This document shows positions 44,716-53,282 of a stretch of 64,000 bases of DNA, piece by piece. The translations under genes and the position numbers were made by a program. Position 1 is the stretch's first letter; each line of letters opens with the position of its first letter. A model generated the notes under the pieces. The model was not told the DNA's origin, made no database searches, and saw only the letters and a program-made list of their open reading frames with translations. Source of the stretch: Streptomyces sp. BK208 (GTDB taxonomy: Bacteria > Actinomycetota > Actinomycetes > Streptomycetales > Streptomycetaceae); contig NZ_SOAV01000009.1 of NCBI RefSeq assembly GCF_004364245.1, forward strand, positions 1-64,000, written 5' to 3'.

Positions 44716-47136
44716 CTACGAAACCACCGCCGGATCGGCCGACTTGGGCTCCTGGTCCGCGTCACCGTCGTCGCCCATCGCGATGCCGCGCCGCTTGGAC
44801 ACGTAGACCGCCGCCGCGATGACCAGGAACGCGACGACGGCGATCAGCACCCGTACGCCGATGCTCTTGTCGGCTCCGTAGGAGAACTTGATGACCGCGG
44901 GAGCGATGAGCAGCGCCACCAGGTTCATGACCTTCAGCAGCGGGTTGATGGCCGGTCCCGCGGTGTCCTTGAAGGGGTCGCCGACCGTGTCGCCGATGAC
45001 GGTGGCGGCGTGGGCCTCGCTGCCCTTGCCGCCGTGGTGCCCGTCCTCGACCAGCTTCTTGGCGTTGTCCCAGGCGCCGCCGGAGTTCGCGAGGAAGACC
45101 GCCATCAGCGTGCCCGCGCCGATCGCGCCCGCCAGGAACGCGCCGAGCGCTCCCACGCCGAGCGTGAACCCGATGAAGATGGGCGCCATCACGGCGAGCA
45201 GCCCGGGCGTGGCGAGTTCCCGCAGGGCGTCCCTGGTGCAGATGTCGACGACCTTGCCGTACTCGGGTTTCTCGCTGTAGTCCATGATTCCGGGCCGCTC
45301 CCGGAACTGCCGGCGCACCTCGAAGACCACCGCGCCCGCCGACCGGGACACCGCGTTGATCGCCAGCCCCGAGAAGAGGAAGACGACCGCCGCCCCGGCG
45401 ATGAGCCCGACGAGGTTGTTGGGCTGCGAGATGTCCATCATCAGGTTCATCGGCGCGCCCTCGCCGCTGAGCTTCTCGCCCACGTCCGCCGCGCCGGTGG
45501 TGATGGCGTCGCGGTACGACCCGAACAGGGCCGCCGCCGCGAGGACCGCGGTGGCGATGGCGATGCCCTTGGTGATGGCCTTGGTGGTGTTGCCGACCGC
45601 GTCCAGGTCCGTGAGCACCTGCGCACCGGCGCCCTCGACGTCGCCGGACATCTCGGCGATGCCCTGCGCGTTGTCGGAGACCGGCCCGAAGGTGTCCATG
45701 GCGACGATCACGCCGACCGTGGTGAGCAGGCCGGTGCCGGCCAGCGCCACCGCGAACAGCGCCAGCATGATCGACGTTCCGCCGAGCAGGAAGGCCCCGT
45801 AGACGCCGAGGCCGATCAACAAGGCGGTGTAGACGGCCGATTCGAGACCGAGCGAGATACCGGCGAGGACGACGGTGGCGGGACCGGTGAGCGAGGTCTT
45901 GCCGATGTCCCTGACGGGACGCCTGGTGGTCTCGGTGAAGTAGCCGGTGAGCTGCTGGATCACGGCGGCGAGCACGATGCCGATCGCCACCGCGACCAGC
46001 GCCAGGATCCGCGGGTCGCCGCTCTTGCCCGCGATCGCGGCGTCCGTTACACCGTCCAGGTCGGCGTACGAGCCGGGCAGGTAGACGAAGACGGCGACCG
46101 CCACCAGCACCAGCGAGATCACCGCGGAGATGAAGAAGCCCCGGTTGATCGCGCTCATGCCGCTGCGGTCGGAGCGCCGGGGCGCCACCGCGAAGATGCC
46201 GATCATGGCGGTGAGCACGCCGATCGCCGGGACCAGCAGCGGGAACGCCAGACCGGAGTCGCCGAAGGCCACCTTGCCGAGGATCAACGCGGCCACCAGG
46301 GTGACGGCGTAGGACTCGAAGAGGTCGGCCGCCATGCCCGCACAGTCGCCGACGTTGTCGCCCACGTTGTCCGCGATGGTCGCGGCGTTGCGCGGATCGT
46401 CCTCCGGAATGCCCTGCTCGACCTTACCGACCAGGTCGGCGCCGACGTCGGCGGCCTTGGTGAAGATGCCGCCGCCGACCCGCATGAACATCGCGATCAG
46501 CGCGGCACCGAGGCCGAATCCCTCCAGGACCTTCGGCGCGTCGGCCGCGTACACCAGCACCACGCAGCAGGCGCCCAGCAGGCCGAGCCCCACCGTGAAC
46601 ATGCCGACGACGCCGCCCGTGCGGAACGCGATCTTCGTCGCTCTGTGCGAGACGAGAGTGAGATCCTTTTCCGGTTCTCCGGGCGCCGGTGTCGCTTCCC
46701 GGGCCGCCGCGGCGACGCGCACGTTGCTGCGTACGGCGAGCCACATGCCGATATATCCGGTGGCCGCCGAGAACGCCGCGCCGATCAGAAAGAAGATCGA
46801 ACGTCCGGCCCGTTGATTCCAGTCGTCCGCGGGCAGCAGCATGAGCAGGAAGAACACCACGACGGCGAATACGCCGAGCGTGCGCAGTTGCCGTGCCAGG
46901 TAGGCGTTCGCACCTTCCTGCACGGCCGCCGCGATCTTCTTCATGCTGTCGGTTCCCTCGCCCGCCGCGAGCACCTGGCGCACCAGGACGCCCGCGAGGA
47001 CCAGTGCGGCCAGTGCGACGACCGCGATGACCGCGATCAGGGCGCGGTTTCCGTCGGTCAGCACGGCGGCCGCGAGGTGGGAGGGATCACCCAGTTGATG
47101 GGGGCCCAACTGATGAGAGGTGGAAAGCTCCGCCAT
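44716..47136 (-). CDS. hppA: H+-translocating membrane pyrophosphatase
   Basis: Couples pyrophosphate hydrolysis to proton export. The 806-residue protein has about 16 transmembrane segments and the hydrolytic motifs DVGADLVGKVEQGIPEDDPRN and DNVGDNVGDCAGMAADLFE. The GNTTKAITKG segment carries Lys where potassium-dependent enzymes have Ala, predicting a K+-independent proton pump. ATG 47136 is preceded by AAGGAGGACGA, a strong ribosome site. The lipoprotein gene follows beyond a terminator. Confidence 0.96.
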   Translation of the reverse strand: MAELSTSHQLGPHQLGDPSHLAAAVLTDGNRALIAVIAVVALAALVLAGVLVRQVLAAGEGTDSMKKIAAAVQEGANAYLARQLRTLGVFAVVVFFLLMLLPADDWNQRAGRSIFFLIGAAFSAATGYIGMWLAVRSNVRVAAAAREATPAPGEPEKDLTLVSHRATKIAFRTGGVVGMFTVGLGLLGACCVVLVYAADAPKVLEGFGLGAALIAMFMRVGGGIFTKAADVGADLVGKVEQGIPEDDPRNAATIADNVGDNVGDCAGMAADLFESYAVTLVAALILGKVAFGDSGLAFPLLVPAIGVLTAMIGIFAVAPRRSDRSGMSAINRGFFISAVISLVLVAVAVFVYLPGSYADLDGVTDAAIAGKSGDPRILALVAVAIGIVLAAVIQQLTGYFTETTRRPVRDIGKTSLTGPATVVLAGISLGLESAVYTALLIGLGVYGAFLLGGTSIMLALFAVALAGTGLLTTVGVIVAMDTFGPVSDNAQGIAEMSGDVEGAGAQVLTDLDAVGNTTKAITKGIAIATAVLAAAALFGSYRDAITTGAADVGEKLSGEGAPMNLMMDISQPNNLVGLIAGAAVVFLFSGLAINAVSRSAGAVVFEVRRQFRERPGIMDYSEKPEYGKVVDICTRDALRELATPGLLAVMAPIFIGFTLGVGALGAFLAGAIGAGTLMAVFLANSGGAWDNAKKLVEDGHHGGKGSEAHAATVIGDTVGDPFKDTAGPAINPLLKVMNLVALLIAPAVIKFSYGADKSIGVRVLIAVVAFLVIAAAVYVSKRRGIAMGDDGDADQEPKSADPAVVS

Positions 47137-47280
47137 TCGTCCTCCTTGACGCTTGGGCTGAGCTCAAGATGTGGACGGGATTGTAGGTACCGGAAGCTGA
47201 TCAAAACAGTGCACGACAAAGCGAATTGACCTGTCAACCACACGGACGCCGGAAGTAGTAATGCCCCTCCGCCATTAATG

Positions 47281-47340
47281 CGATCCGATCCTTGATCCCT
47301 TTAGTGATCCCTTTGATGATCCCTTTAGCGATCCGATCAG
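47281..47340. repeat. Five 12-bp repeats upstream of hppA
   Basis: Consecutive 12-bp units CGATCCGATCCT, TGATCCCTTTAG, TGATCCCTTTGA, TGATCCCTTTAG, CGATCCGATCAG at 47281-47340, 145-204 bases before the hppA start codon. The outer two units are alike and flank three near-identical inner ones. The surrounding gap (47137-47499, 363 bp) has no gene and is relatively AT-rich. Confidence 0.8.
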
Positions 47341-47428
47341 TGAACTGCTCGCCGGTCGAATGTCGCGTGATTGATCGTGAATGAATTCACTCGACATCCG
47401 CACGACGCCAATGTATGTCCGCGCATGC

Positions 47429-47457
47429 CGAAGGGCCCCACCAGGTGGGGCCCTTCG
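47429..47457 (-). terminator. Terminator after the anti-sigma factor gene
   Basis: Perfect inverted repeat CGAAGGGGCC-type: CGAAGGGCCCCACC (47429-47442) and its complement (47444-47457), 42 bases after the anti-sigma stop on the minus strand. It separates that gene from the hppA promoter region. Confidence 0.8.
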
Positions 47458-47499
47458 GGTGACGCGGGTGATACGGGGGTGCAGCCGGGGCAGCGGAGA

Positions 47500-47931
47500 T
47501 CAGACCGGCGGCAGTACCGCCGGCGCGGTCGGCCAGGTCATGCGGATCAGCCCGCCGTCCTCGTCCGCCGAGACCTCCACGTCGTCGACGAGTCCGCTGA
47601 TGACCGCGAGGCCCATCTCGTCCTCCTCGGCCTCCAGCTCGTCGGCGGCATCCCCCGAGGTCTTGACCCCGGGGACGGCGTGCGGCGCCTCGTCACCGAC
47701 CTCGATGGAGAACTGCTTCTCCTCCTCGATCAGCGACACCTTGACCGGCGCCGTGATGCCGACGTGCTGATGCAGGCCCACGGCCCGGGTGCAGGCCTCG
47801 CCCACGGCGAGCCTGACCTCGTCGAGGACGGCCTCGTCCACTCCGGCCCTGCGCGCCACCGCGGCCGCCACCAGACGGGCGGTCCGGACGTGCTCGGGCA
47901 GCGCGCTGAAGCGGAGCTCGACGGTGGCCAT
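47500..47931 (-). CDS. Anti-sigma factor / RsbW-like kinase, BldG partner
   Basis: 143-residue GHKL ATPase-like protein: ARRAGVDEAVLDEVRLAVGEACTRAVGLH (N box region), EVGDEAP, and a late EMGLAVISGLVDDVEV. In S. coelicolor the corresponding gene beside bldG encodes a BldG-interacting anti-sigma factor, and the two are partly co-transcribed. The acidic insert DAADELEAEEDE lies before the G-box. Start ATG 47931; bldG ends 110 bp upstream. Confidence 0.92.
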   Translation of the reverse strand: MATVELRFSALPEHVRTARLVAAAVARRAGVDEAVLDEVRLAVGEACTRAVGLHQHVGITAPVKVSLIEEEKQFSIEVGDEAPHAVPGVKTSGDAADELEAEEDEMGLAVISGLVDDVEVSADEDGGLIRMTWPTAPAVLPPV

Positions 47932-48010
47932 GCATCCCCCTCGGAACTACGGGCGTGCTTTCGGGGGTCCGGGCCGCCGTACAGCCTGGACCCCCCTCGT
48001 TGTACTTGCC

Positions 48011-48035
48011 GCTCCGGGCCCCACAGGCCCGGAGC
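48011..48035 (-). terminator. Hairpin between bldG and the anti-sigma gene
   Basis: Perfect 10-bp stem GCTCCGGGCC (48011-48020), loop CCACA, GGCCCGGAGC (48026-48035), six bases after the bldG stop on the minus strand. It could stop part of the transcripts and so set the ratio of monocistronic bldG message to the two-gene message. Confidence 0.65.
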
Positions 48036-48041
48036 CGGTCG

Positions 48042-48383
48042 TCAGTCGGTGGCCGCCACCGCTTCCTCGACCGAGGTGTGAATGGGGAACACCTTGGTGA
48101 GGCCGGTGATACGGAAGATCTTGAGAATGCGCTCCTGGTTGCAGACCAGCCGCAGCGAGCCCTCATGGGCACGCACACGCTTCAGTCCACCCACCAGCAC
48201 GCCGAGCCCTGTGGAGTCGAGGAAGTCCACGCCCTCCATGTCGACGACGAGGTGGAAACTCCCGTCGTTCACGAGCTCGACCAGCTGCTCACGCAGCTTG
48301 GGCGCGGTGTATACGTCAATTTCGCCACCGACCTCGACGACCGTACGATCGCCGACGGTACGGGTCGACAGGGACAGGTCCAC
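48042..48383 (-). CDS. bldG: Anti-anti-sigma factor BldG
   Basis: STAS-domain regulator (113 residues) needed for aerial growth and antibiotic production in S. coelicolor. The phosphorylation site Ser57 lies in [14 protein letters not shown], as in SpoIIAA/RsbV proteins. The sequence looks identical to what I remember of the S. coelicolor protein. Start ATG 48383. It is divergent from the helicase gene across 82 bp that must hold both promoters. Confidence 0.97.
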
Positions 48384-48465
48384 GGATCCTCCAGCACCTT
48401 GCTATCGAGCGGTCGTCCCTCGGGACACCTCGGCTTGAAGCCCCCAGGACGGTTCGCCAGCCGCG

Positions 48466-50922
48466 ATGGCATTCAATCACTTACCGGCAGGCGTGCACGA
48501 CGCCTTGGTCCCATTGTCCGTCACGCCAGTGACAGACTCGGTGCCGATGGCCAAGAATCACCGACCCGATCGATCCCCGGCGGAGCCCGGCTCCCGGCCG
48601 GAACCGGTCATGCTCCTGAACCGGCTCGCCGCGGGACCGAGCCGGGCTGCGCGCATCACTCATACGGAGCACTTGCCCCCACGTCCGGGCCGTCATGCCC
48701 GCTGGCCGGACCGGATTCGACCGGAGGTCCTGGCGGCGGTGCGGGCCGCGGGCATCGAGCACCCCTGGGCCCACCAGGCACGCGTCGCCGAGCACGCCCT
48801 GGACGGCGACTCGGTGGTCGTCGCCACGGGTACCGCCTCCGGCAAGTCCCTGGCCTATCTGGTGCCGGTCCTGTCGACCCTCGTGGACGGCTCCGAGGCT
48901 CCGAACGGGCGCGGCGCCACCGCCCTCTACCTGGCTCCCACCAAGGCGCTGGCGGCCGACCAGTGCCGGGCGGTGAAGGAATTTTCACACCCTCTTGGCA
49001 CATCTGTCCGGGCCGCGGTCTACGACGGCGACACGCCGTTCGAGGAACGCGAGTGGATCCGCCAGTACGGGACGTACGTCCTGACCAACCCGGACATGCT
49101 GCACCGCGGCATCCTGCCCTCCCACCCCCGCTGGTCGTCGTTCCTGAAGGCGCTGAAGTACGTCGTCATCGACGAGTGCCACACCTACCGCGGCGTCTTC
49201 GGCTCCCACGTCGCCCAGGTGCTGCGCAGACTGCGCAGACTGTGTGCCCGCTACGGCGCGTCGCCCGTGTTCCTGCTCGCCTCCGCCACCGCCGCCGAGC
49301 CGTCGGTGGCGGCCCGCCGGCTCACCGGGCTCCCGGTGGTCGAGGTCGCCGACGACGCGTCACCGCGCGGCGAACTGGTGTTCGCCCTGTGGGAGCCGCC
49401 GCTGACCGAGCTGGAGGGCGAGAAGGGCGCACCCGTCCGCCGCACGGCCACCGCCGAAGCCGCCGACCTGCTCACCGACCTCACCGTGCAGGGCATGCGT
49501 TCGATCACCTTCGTACGGTCCCGGCGCGGCGCCGAACTGATCTCGGTGATCGCCAAGGAACGACTGGCCGAGGTCGACCGCTCCCTGGCCGGACGCGTGG
49601 CCGCGTACCGCGGCGGCTACCTCCCCGAGGAGCGCCGCGCTCTGGAACGCGCCCTGCACTCTGGTGACCTCCTCGGTCTCGCGGCGACGAACGCCCTGGA
49701 GCTCGGTCTGGACATCTCCGGCCTGGACGCCGTGGTGATCGCGGGTTATCCGGGCACGCGGGCGTCCCTGTGGCAGCAGGCGGGCCGGGCGGGCCGGGCC
49801 GGTCAGGGGGCGCTGGCCGTGCTGGTCGCCCGGGACGACCCGCTGGACACGTTCCTCGTCCACCACCCGGAGGCCCTGTTCGACCGGCCGGTGGAGTCCA
49901 CGGTCCTCGACCCCGACAACCCGTACGTCCTCGCCCCCCACCTGTGCGCGGCGGCTGCCGAACTGCCCCTGACGGAGGAGGACCTGAAGCTCTTCGGTCC
50001 CGCCTGCGAGGAGCTGCTGCCCCAGCTGGAGGCGGCGAAGCTGCTGCGCCGGCGCACCCGGGCCTGGCACTGGACCCGCCGTGAGCGGGCCGCCGACCTG
50101 ACGGACATCCGCGGAGAGGGCGGGCGCCCGGTCCAGGTCGTCGAGTCCGGCACGGGCCGGCTGCTGGGCACGGTCGACGCCGGTGCCGCCCACACGACCG
50201 TCCACGAGGGCGCCGTCCACCTCCACCAGGGACGCACCTACCTGGTGCGCACCCTCGACCTGGAGGACTCCGTCGCGCTGGTCGAGCAGGCCACCCCCGC
50301 CTACTCGACGGTCGCCCGCGACACGACGGCGATCTCCGTCCTGGAGACCGACCTGGAGGTCCCCTGGGGCGACGGGCGGCTCTGCTACGGCTCGGTCGAG
50401 GTCACCAACCAAGTGGTCTCCTTCCTGCGCCGGCGCCTGATCACCGGCGAGGTCCTGGGGGAGACGAAGCTCGACCTCCCTCCCCGGACGCTGCGCACAC
50501 GGGCGGTGTGGTGGACGGTCACCGAGGACCAACTGGACGCGGCCCGGATCAACCCGGAGATCCTCGGCGGTGCCCTGCACGCCGCCGAACACGCCTCGAT
50601 CGGCATGCTGCCGCTGTTCGCCACCTGCGACCGCTGGGACATCGGCGGCGTGTCGGTCCCCCTGCACCCGGACACCCTGCTGCCGACGGTCTTCGTGTAC
50701 GACGGCCACCCCGGCGGCGCGGGGTTCGCCGAGCGCGCCTTCCACACGGCCCGCGACTGGCTGACGGCCACCCGGGAGGCCATCGCGTCCTGCGAGTGCG
50801 AGGCCGGCTGCCCGTCCTGCATCCAGTCCCCCAAGTGCGGCAACGGCAACGATCCGCTGCACAAGCGGGGAGCGGTACGGCTCCTCACGGTGCTGCTGCG
50901 CGGCGCCGCGGAGGCGGGGTAG
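48466..50922 (+). CDS. MrfA/Hrq1-like DEXH helicase with DUF1998
   Basis: 818-residue superfamily 2 helicase: Walker A TGTASGKS (121-128), box II DECH (236-239), SAT motif LASATAAEP, and motif VI QQAGRAGRAGQG. The C-terminal DUF1998 region has a four-cysteine cluster CECEAGCPSCIQSPKCGNGN that binds metal in MrfA-type enzymes, which act in repair of mitomycin-type lesions. I use ATG 48466; starts at 48547 and 48610 are possible, and no ribosome site is clear for any. The bldG-helicase pair is conserved in actinobacteria. Confidence 0.92.
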   Translation: MAFNHLPAGVHDALVPLSVTPVTDSVPMAKNHRPDRSPAEPGSRPEPVMLLNRLAAGPSRAARITHTEHLPPRPGRHARWPDRIRPEVLAAVRAAGIEHPWAHQARVAEHALDGDSVVVATGTASGKSLAYLVPVLSTLVDGSEAPNGRGATALYLAPTKALAADQCRAVKEFSHPLGTSVRAAVYDGDTPFEEREWIRQYGTYVLTNPDMLHRGILPSHPRWSSFLKALKYVVIDECHTYRGVFGSHVAQVLRRLRRLCARYGASPVFLLASATAAEPSVAARRLTGLPVVEVADDASPRGELVFALWEPPLTELEGEKGAPVRRTATAEAADLLTDLTVQGMRSITFVRSRRGAELISVIAKERLAEVDRSLAGRVAAYRGGYLPEERRALERALHSGDLLGLAATNALELGLDISGLDAVVIAGYPGTRASLWQQAGRAGRAGQGALAVLVARDDPLDTFLVHHPEALFDRPVESTVLDPDNPYVLAPHLCAAAAELPLTEEDLKLFGPACEELLPQLEAAKLLRRRTRAWHWTRRERAADLTDIRGEGGRPVQVVESGTGRLLGTVDAGAAHTTVHEGAVHLHQGRTYLVRTLDLEDSVALVEQATPAYSTVARDTTAISVLETDLEVPWGDGRLCYGSVEVTNQVVSFLRRRLITGEVLGETKLDLPPRTLRTRAVWWTVTEDQLDAARINPEILGGALHAAEHASIGMLPLFATCDRWDIGGVSVPLHPDTLLPTVFVYDGHPGGAGFAERAFHTARDWLTATREAIASCECEAGCPSCIQSPKCGNGNDPLHKRGAVRLLTVLLRGAAEAG

Positions 50923-51066
50923 GCCGCGCCGCGGCCCATGGGGAGAGATAGGCCGCACGGCCCGTGGGGGCGGGGCGGGCAGCACGCCCTGTGGGGGCGG
51001 GGTGAGCCCCGCACGGCCCGTCGGGGGTGTGGAGTGGGCGACGCGAGGGGGGTGACGTGGGTGCCG

Positions 51067-51561
51067 TCAGCGGGGCGGGGCAGGTGCCGTAAGCGGGACC
51101 GGCGCGGGTGCCATGAGCGGCTCCATCGCGGAGGCCTCGGGCAATCCTGGCGCGGAGGCTTGGGGCCAGCCCGGCACGGTGGGCGCGGGCGAGCCCGGGC
51201 CCGCTCTCGCCCGGATCTCCGCCGTGAAAGGTCCCCTGCCCGACGCCGCCGTCACGTCCGAGACCTGCCCGGTGAGCGCGCACCGCACCAACCGCGTCCG
51301 CTGGGCCCGCGCGACACGGTCCGCCCTGTCGCACGCGGCCGTACCGCCCTCCGCCCAGTGGTCCGCCGCCGCGAGCGCCGCCAAGTCGGCGCCACCGGCC
51401 GCGCGGTGACGAGCCACGACCGCCTGTCCCAGGGCCAGCACGATGCCGAACACCAGACACAGAACGGCGATGGCGCCCACGCTCCAGACGGTCGCCGAAC
51501 CCTGGTCGGGAGCGGTCCGCACACCCTTGCGCCTCACGGCTCCACTCCCCCTGCGCCTCAC
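51067..51561 (-). CDS. TadE/TadG-like pseudopilin-family protein
   Basis: 164 residues, the last gene of a Tad-type locus. One hydrophobic segment (SATVWSVGAIAVLCLVFGIVLALG, about 22-45) is followed by HRAAGGADLAALAAADHW, the pattern of Tad-associated membrane proteins in actinobacteria. There is no E(+5) prepilin residue. The C-terminus is Ala/Pro-rich. The GTG at 51561 overlaps the TadE stop (GTGA) and has GGGAG seven bases upstream. A second GTG eight codons on (51537) also has a ribosome site; the two starts lie in a local direct duplication. Confidence 0.8.
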   Translation of the reverse strand: MRRRGSGAVRRKGVRTAPDQGSATVWSVGAIAVLCLVFGIVLALGQAVVARHRAAGGADLAALAAADHWAEGGTAACDRADRVARAQRTRLVRCALTGQVSDVTAASGRGPFTAEIRARAGPGSPAPTVPGWPQASAPGLPEASAMEPLMAPAPVPLTAPAPPR

Positions 51562-52016
51562 GGCTCGGCTCCCACCGGTCCCGCTCCCGCCGGCTGCGCC
51601 GCTGACTGCTCCACCGAGGCCACGGCTTCCTCCCGTACCTCGAAGGGCAGTCCGTGCAGAGCCGGCGGGTCGGCCGTCACGACCACACGGACCTGGCCGC
51701 CCTCCCGGCCGACGGTGACCCGCGCCCCGCTCGGGGCCGCCTCACGGGCGACCTGCACGACCGCGTCGGCGGGGTCCTCCCGCGCCGCCGCGCGGGCGCC
51801 CGTCCGAGCCGCGTCCACGCACTGGATCTGGGCGGCCACCACGAGCAGCCCCCACACCAACGCCATCGCGAACACCACCAGCACGGGAAGCACCACGGCC
51901 GTCTCCGCCGTCACGAAGCCACCGTCCGGCCTCCGCCCCTCCCCGCCGCGGACTCGCGCCCTCGCCCTTGTCGTCGCCCCCGTCCTCGTCCTCGGTGCCT
52001 GTTCACATCCGCGCAT
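51558..52016 (-). CDS. TadE family pilus-assembly protein
   Basis: 152 residues with a class III prepilin-like signal: GGFVTAETAVVLPVLVVF, cleavage after Gly and Glu at +5, then a hydrophobic segment to about residue 62. The mature domain contains CVDAARTGARAAAREDP, typical of TadE. TadE is a minor pseudopilin of Flp/Tad pili. Start ATG 52016 with AAGGGGG six bases upstream; it overlaps the end of the pilin gene by 14 bp. Confidence 0.87.
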   Translation of the reverse strand: MRGCEQAPRTRTGATTRARARVRGGEGRRPDGGFVTAETAVVLPVLVVFAMALVWGLLVVAAQIQCVDAARTGARAAAREDPADAVVQVAREAAPSGARVTVGREGGQVRVVVTADPPALHGLPFEVREEAVASVEQSAAQPAGAGPVGAEP

Positions 52017-52242
52017 CGAGGGCCCCCTTCACGACCCCCTGCAGCTCCGCGCTGACCGCGCCGCTCGTCACGACCTTGTAGAGGACCACCGCGAAGGCCA
52101 CCGCCGCGACGATCCCCATCGCGTACTCGGACGTGACCATGCCCGCGTCCCGCCGTAGGGCCTGCTTCACCGCTCGCCGCCGCAGCGTCGTACCGACTCC
52201 GCAGACCAGGGCACGCACCCGCGCCCGCACCATCCGGCTCAT
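52003..52242 (-). CDS. Flp-type pilin (DUF4244)
   Basis: 79-residue prepilin: basic leader (RRRAVKQALRRDAG), cleavage motif G|MVTSEYAMG with Glu at +5, and one hydrophobic helix (IVAAVAFAVVLYKVVTSG), ending AELQGVVKGALDARM. This is the probable major pilin of the locus. ATG 52242 has GGGGG five bases upstream; ATG 52254 has none. It overlaps tadE downstream and is preceded by a 27-bp repeat array. Confidence 0.87.
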   Translation of the reverse strand: MSRMVRARVRALVCGVGTTLRRRAVKQALRRDAGMVTSEYAMGIVAAVAFAVVLYKVVTSGAVSAELQGVVKGALDARM

Positions 52243-52307
52243 CGCAACCCCCATGTGTCCGATACGTAGTTGGCTCGCTCGTTCATTGCTCGCCCGTTCG
52301 TCATTGC

Positions 52308-52415
52308 TCGTTCTGCTCCCTCGTCCGTCGCTGTTCGTTCTGCTCCCTCGTCCGTCGCTGTTCGTTCTGCTCCCTCGTCCGTCGCTGTTCGTTCTGCTCC
52401 CTCGTTCGTCACTGG
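52308..52415. repeat. Four tandem 27-bp repeats before the pilin gene
   Basis: Units of 27 bp (TCGTTCTGCTCCCTCGTCCG plus seven bases) at 52308-52334, 52335-52361 and 52362-52388, with a diverged fourth at 52389-52415. They fill the gap between the tadC-like stop and the pilin start. A plus-strand frame through them is open but has no ribosome site and is opposite to the operon, so I treat them as non-coding. Confidence 0.9.
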
Positions 52416-52487
52416 TCCCTCGTGCTCGGTCGTCGTCCGTCCGTCGGACCTCCGCCCGCCGGCTCCGTCACCCGACGTGTCGGTCCG

Positions 52488-53282
52488 TCAGCCACCTCCC
52501 CCGCGGTCCAGCACCCCGCCGGCCAGTCCGATGACGACCGGCAGCACGCCCACCGCGATGAAGGCGGGCAGGAAGCACAGCCCCACCGGCGCGGTGACCA
52601 TGACGGCCGCGCGCCGGGCCCGGGTGGTCGTGGTGCGGGCCCAGTCGGCGCGGGCCTGGGCGGCCAGCCGGGCGGCGGGACCCGCCGCGGGCAGACCCGA
52701 AACCTCGGACCGCTCCAGCAACCGCGCGAGAGGAACAGCCCCCGGGACGGCGGCCAACCCACGCCAGGCACCGTCCGGTTCACCACCGAGGCGCACCTCC
52801 GCGGCGCCGCGCCCCAGGGCGTCTCCGACCGGTCCGCCCAGGGCTTCGCCGACCGCCCTCGCGGCGGTGACCGGGCCCGCGCCCGCGGTGATACAGGCAG
52901 CCAGCAGATCGGCCGCCAGAGGGAGTTGACGGGCTGCCGCCACGGCGGCGGCCTCCGTCGCCGACGTCCCGGCGGCCGAGCGTCGGGCACTCCAGCGCCG
53001 CAGCACGACGGCCCCCACCAGCCCCACCAGAACCCCGGCCACACCACCGATCAGGGCCCAACCGGCGCCCACCGTGCCGACCAGCGGCAACCACGGGCGG
53101 ACCTTGCTCAGCACCTCGGCACGGCGCGGGGCCGGGCGGGCGGGTTCCGGGCCCAGCAGGCCGGTGAGCTGCCTGCGCAGCGTCCGCTTCCGCCGCACGG
53201 CTCCCAGCGCGTGCGCCGGCCAGCCGACGGCCAGCGCCGCCCCCACCACCGCCCCCAGCCTGTGGACGAGGTCGCCGTTCAC
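52488..53282 (-). CDS. TadC-like type II secretion system F family protein
   Basis: 264-residue inner-membrane platform protein. Hydrophobic segments at the N-terminus (VVGAALAVGWPAHALGA, WALIGGVAGVLVGLVGAVVL) and C-terminus (APVGLCFLPAFIAVGVLPVVIGLAGG) flank the cytoplasmic T2SSF domain (LPLAADLLAACITAGAGPVTAARAVGEAL). GTG 53282 overlaps the upstream stop (GTGA). The partner of the TadB-like protein. Confidence 0.88.
   Translation of the reverse strand: MNGDLVHRLGAVVGAALAVGWPAHALGAVRRKRTLRRQLTGLLGPEPARPAPRRAEVLSKVRPWLPLVGTVGAGWALIGGVAGVLVGLVGAVVLRRWSARRSAAGTSATEAAAVAAARQLPLAADLLAACITAGAGPVTAARAVGEALGGPVGDALGRGAAEVRLGGEPDGAWRGLAAVPGAVPLARLLERSEVSGLPAAGPAARLAAQARADWARTTTTRARRAAVMVTAPVGLCFLPAFIAVGVLPVVIGLAGGVLDRGGGG

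Noticed and set aside
52308-52415. 27-bp repeats considered as a CRISPR or as a coding repeat
   Set aside because: No spacers between units; the open plus-strand frame has no ribosome site and opposes the tad operon.
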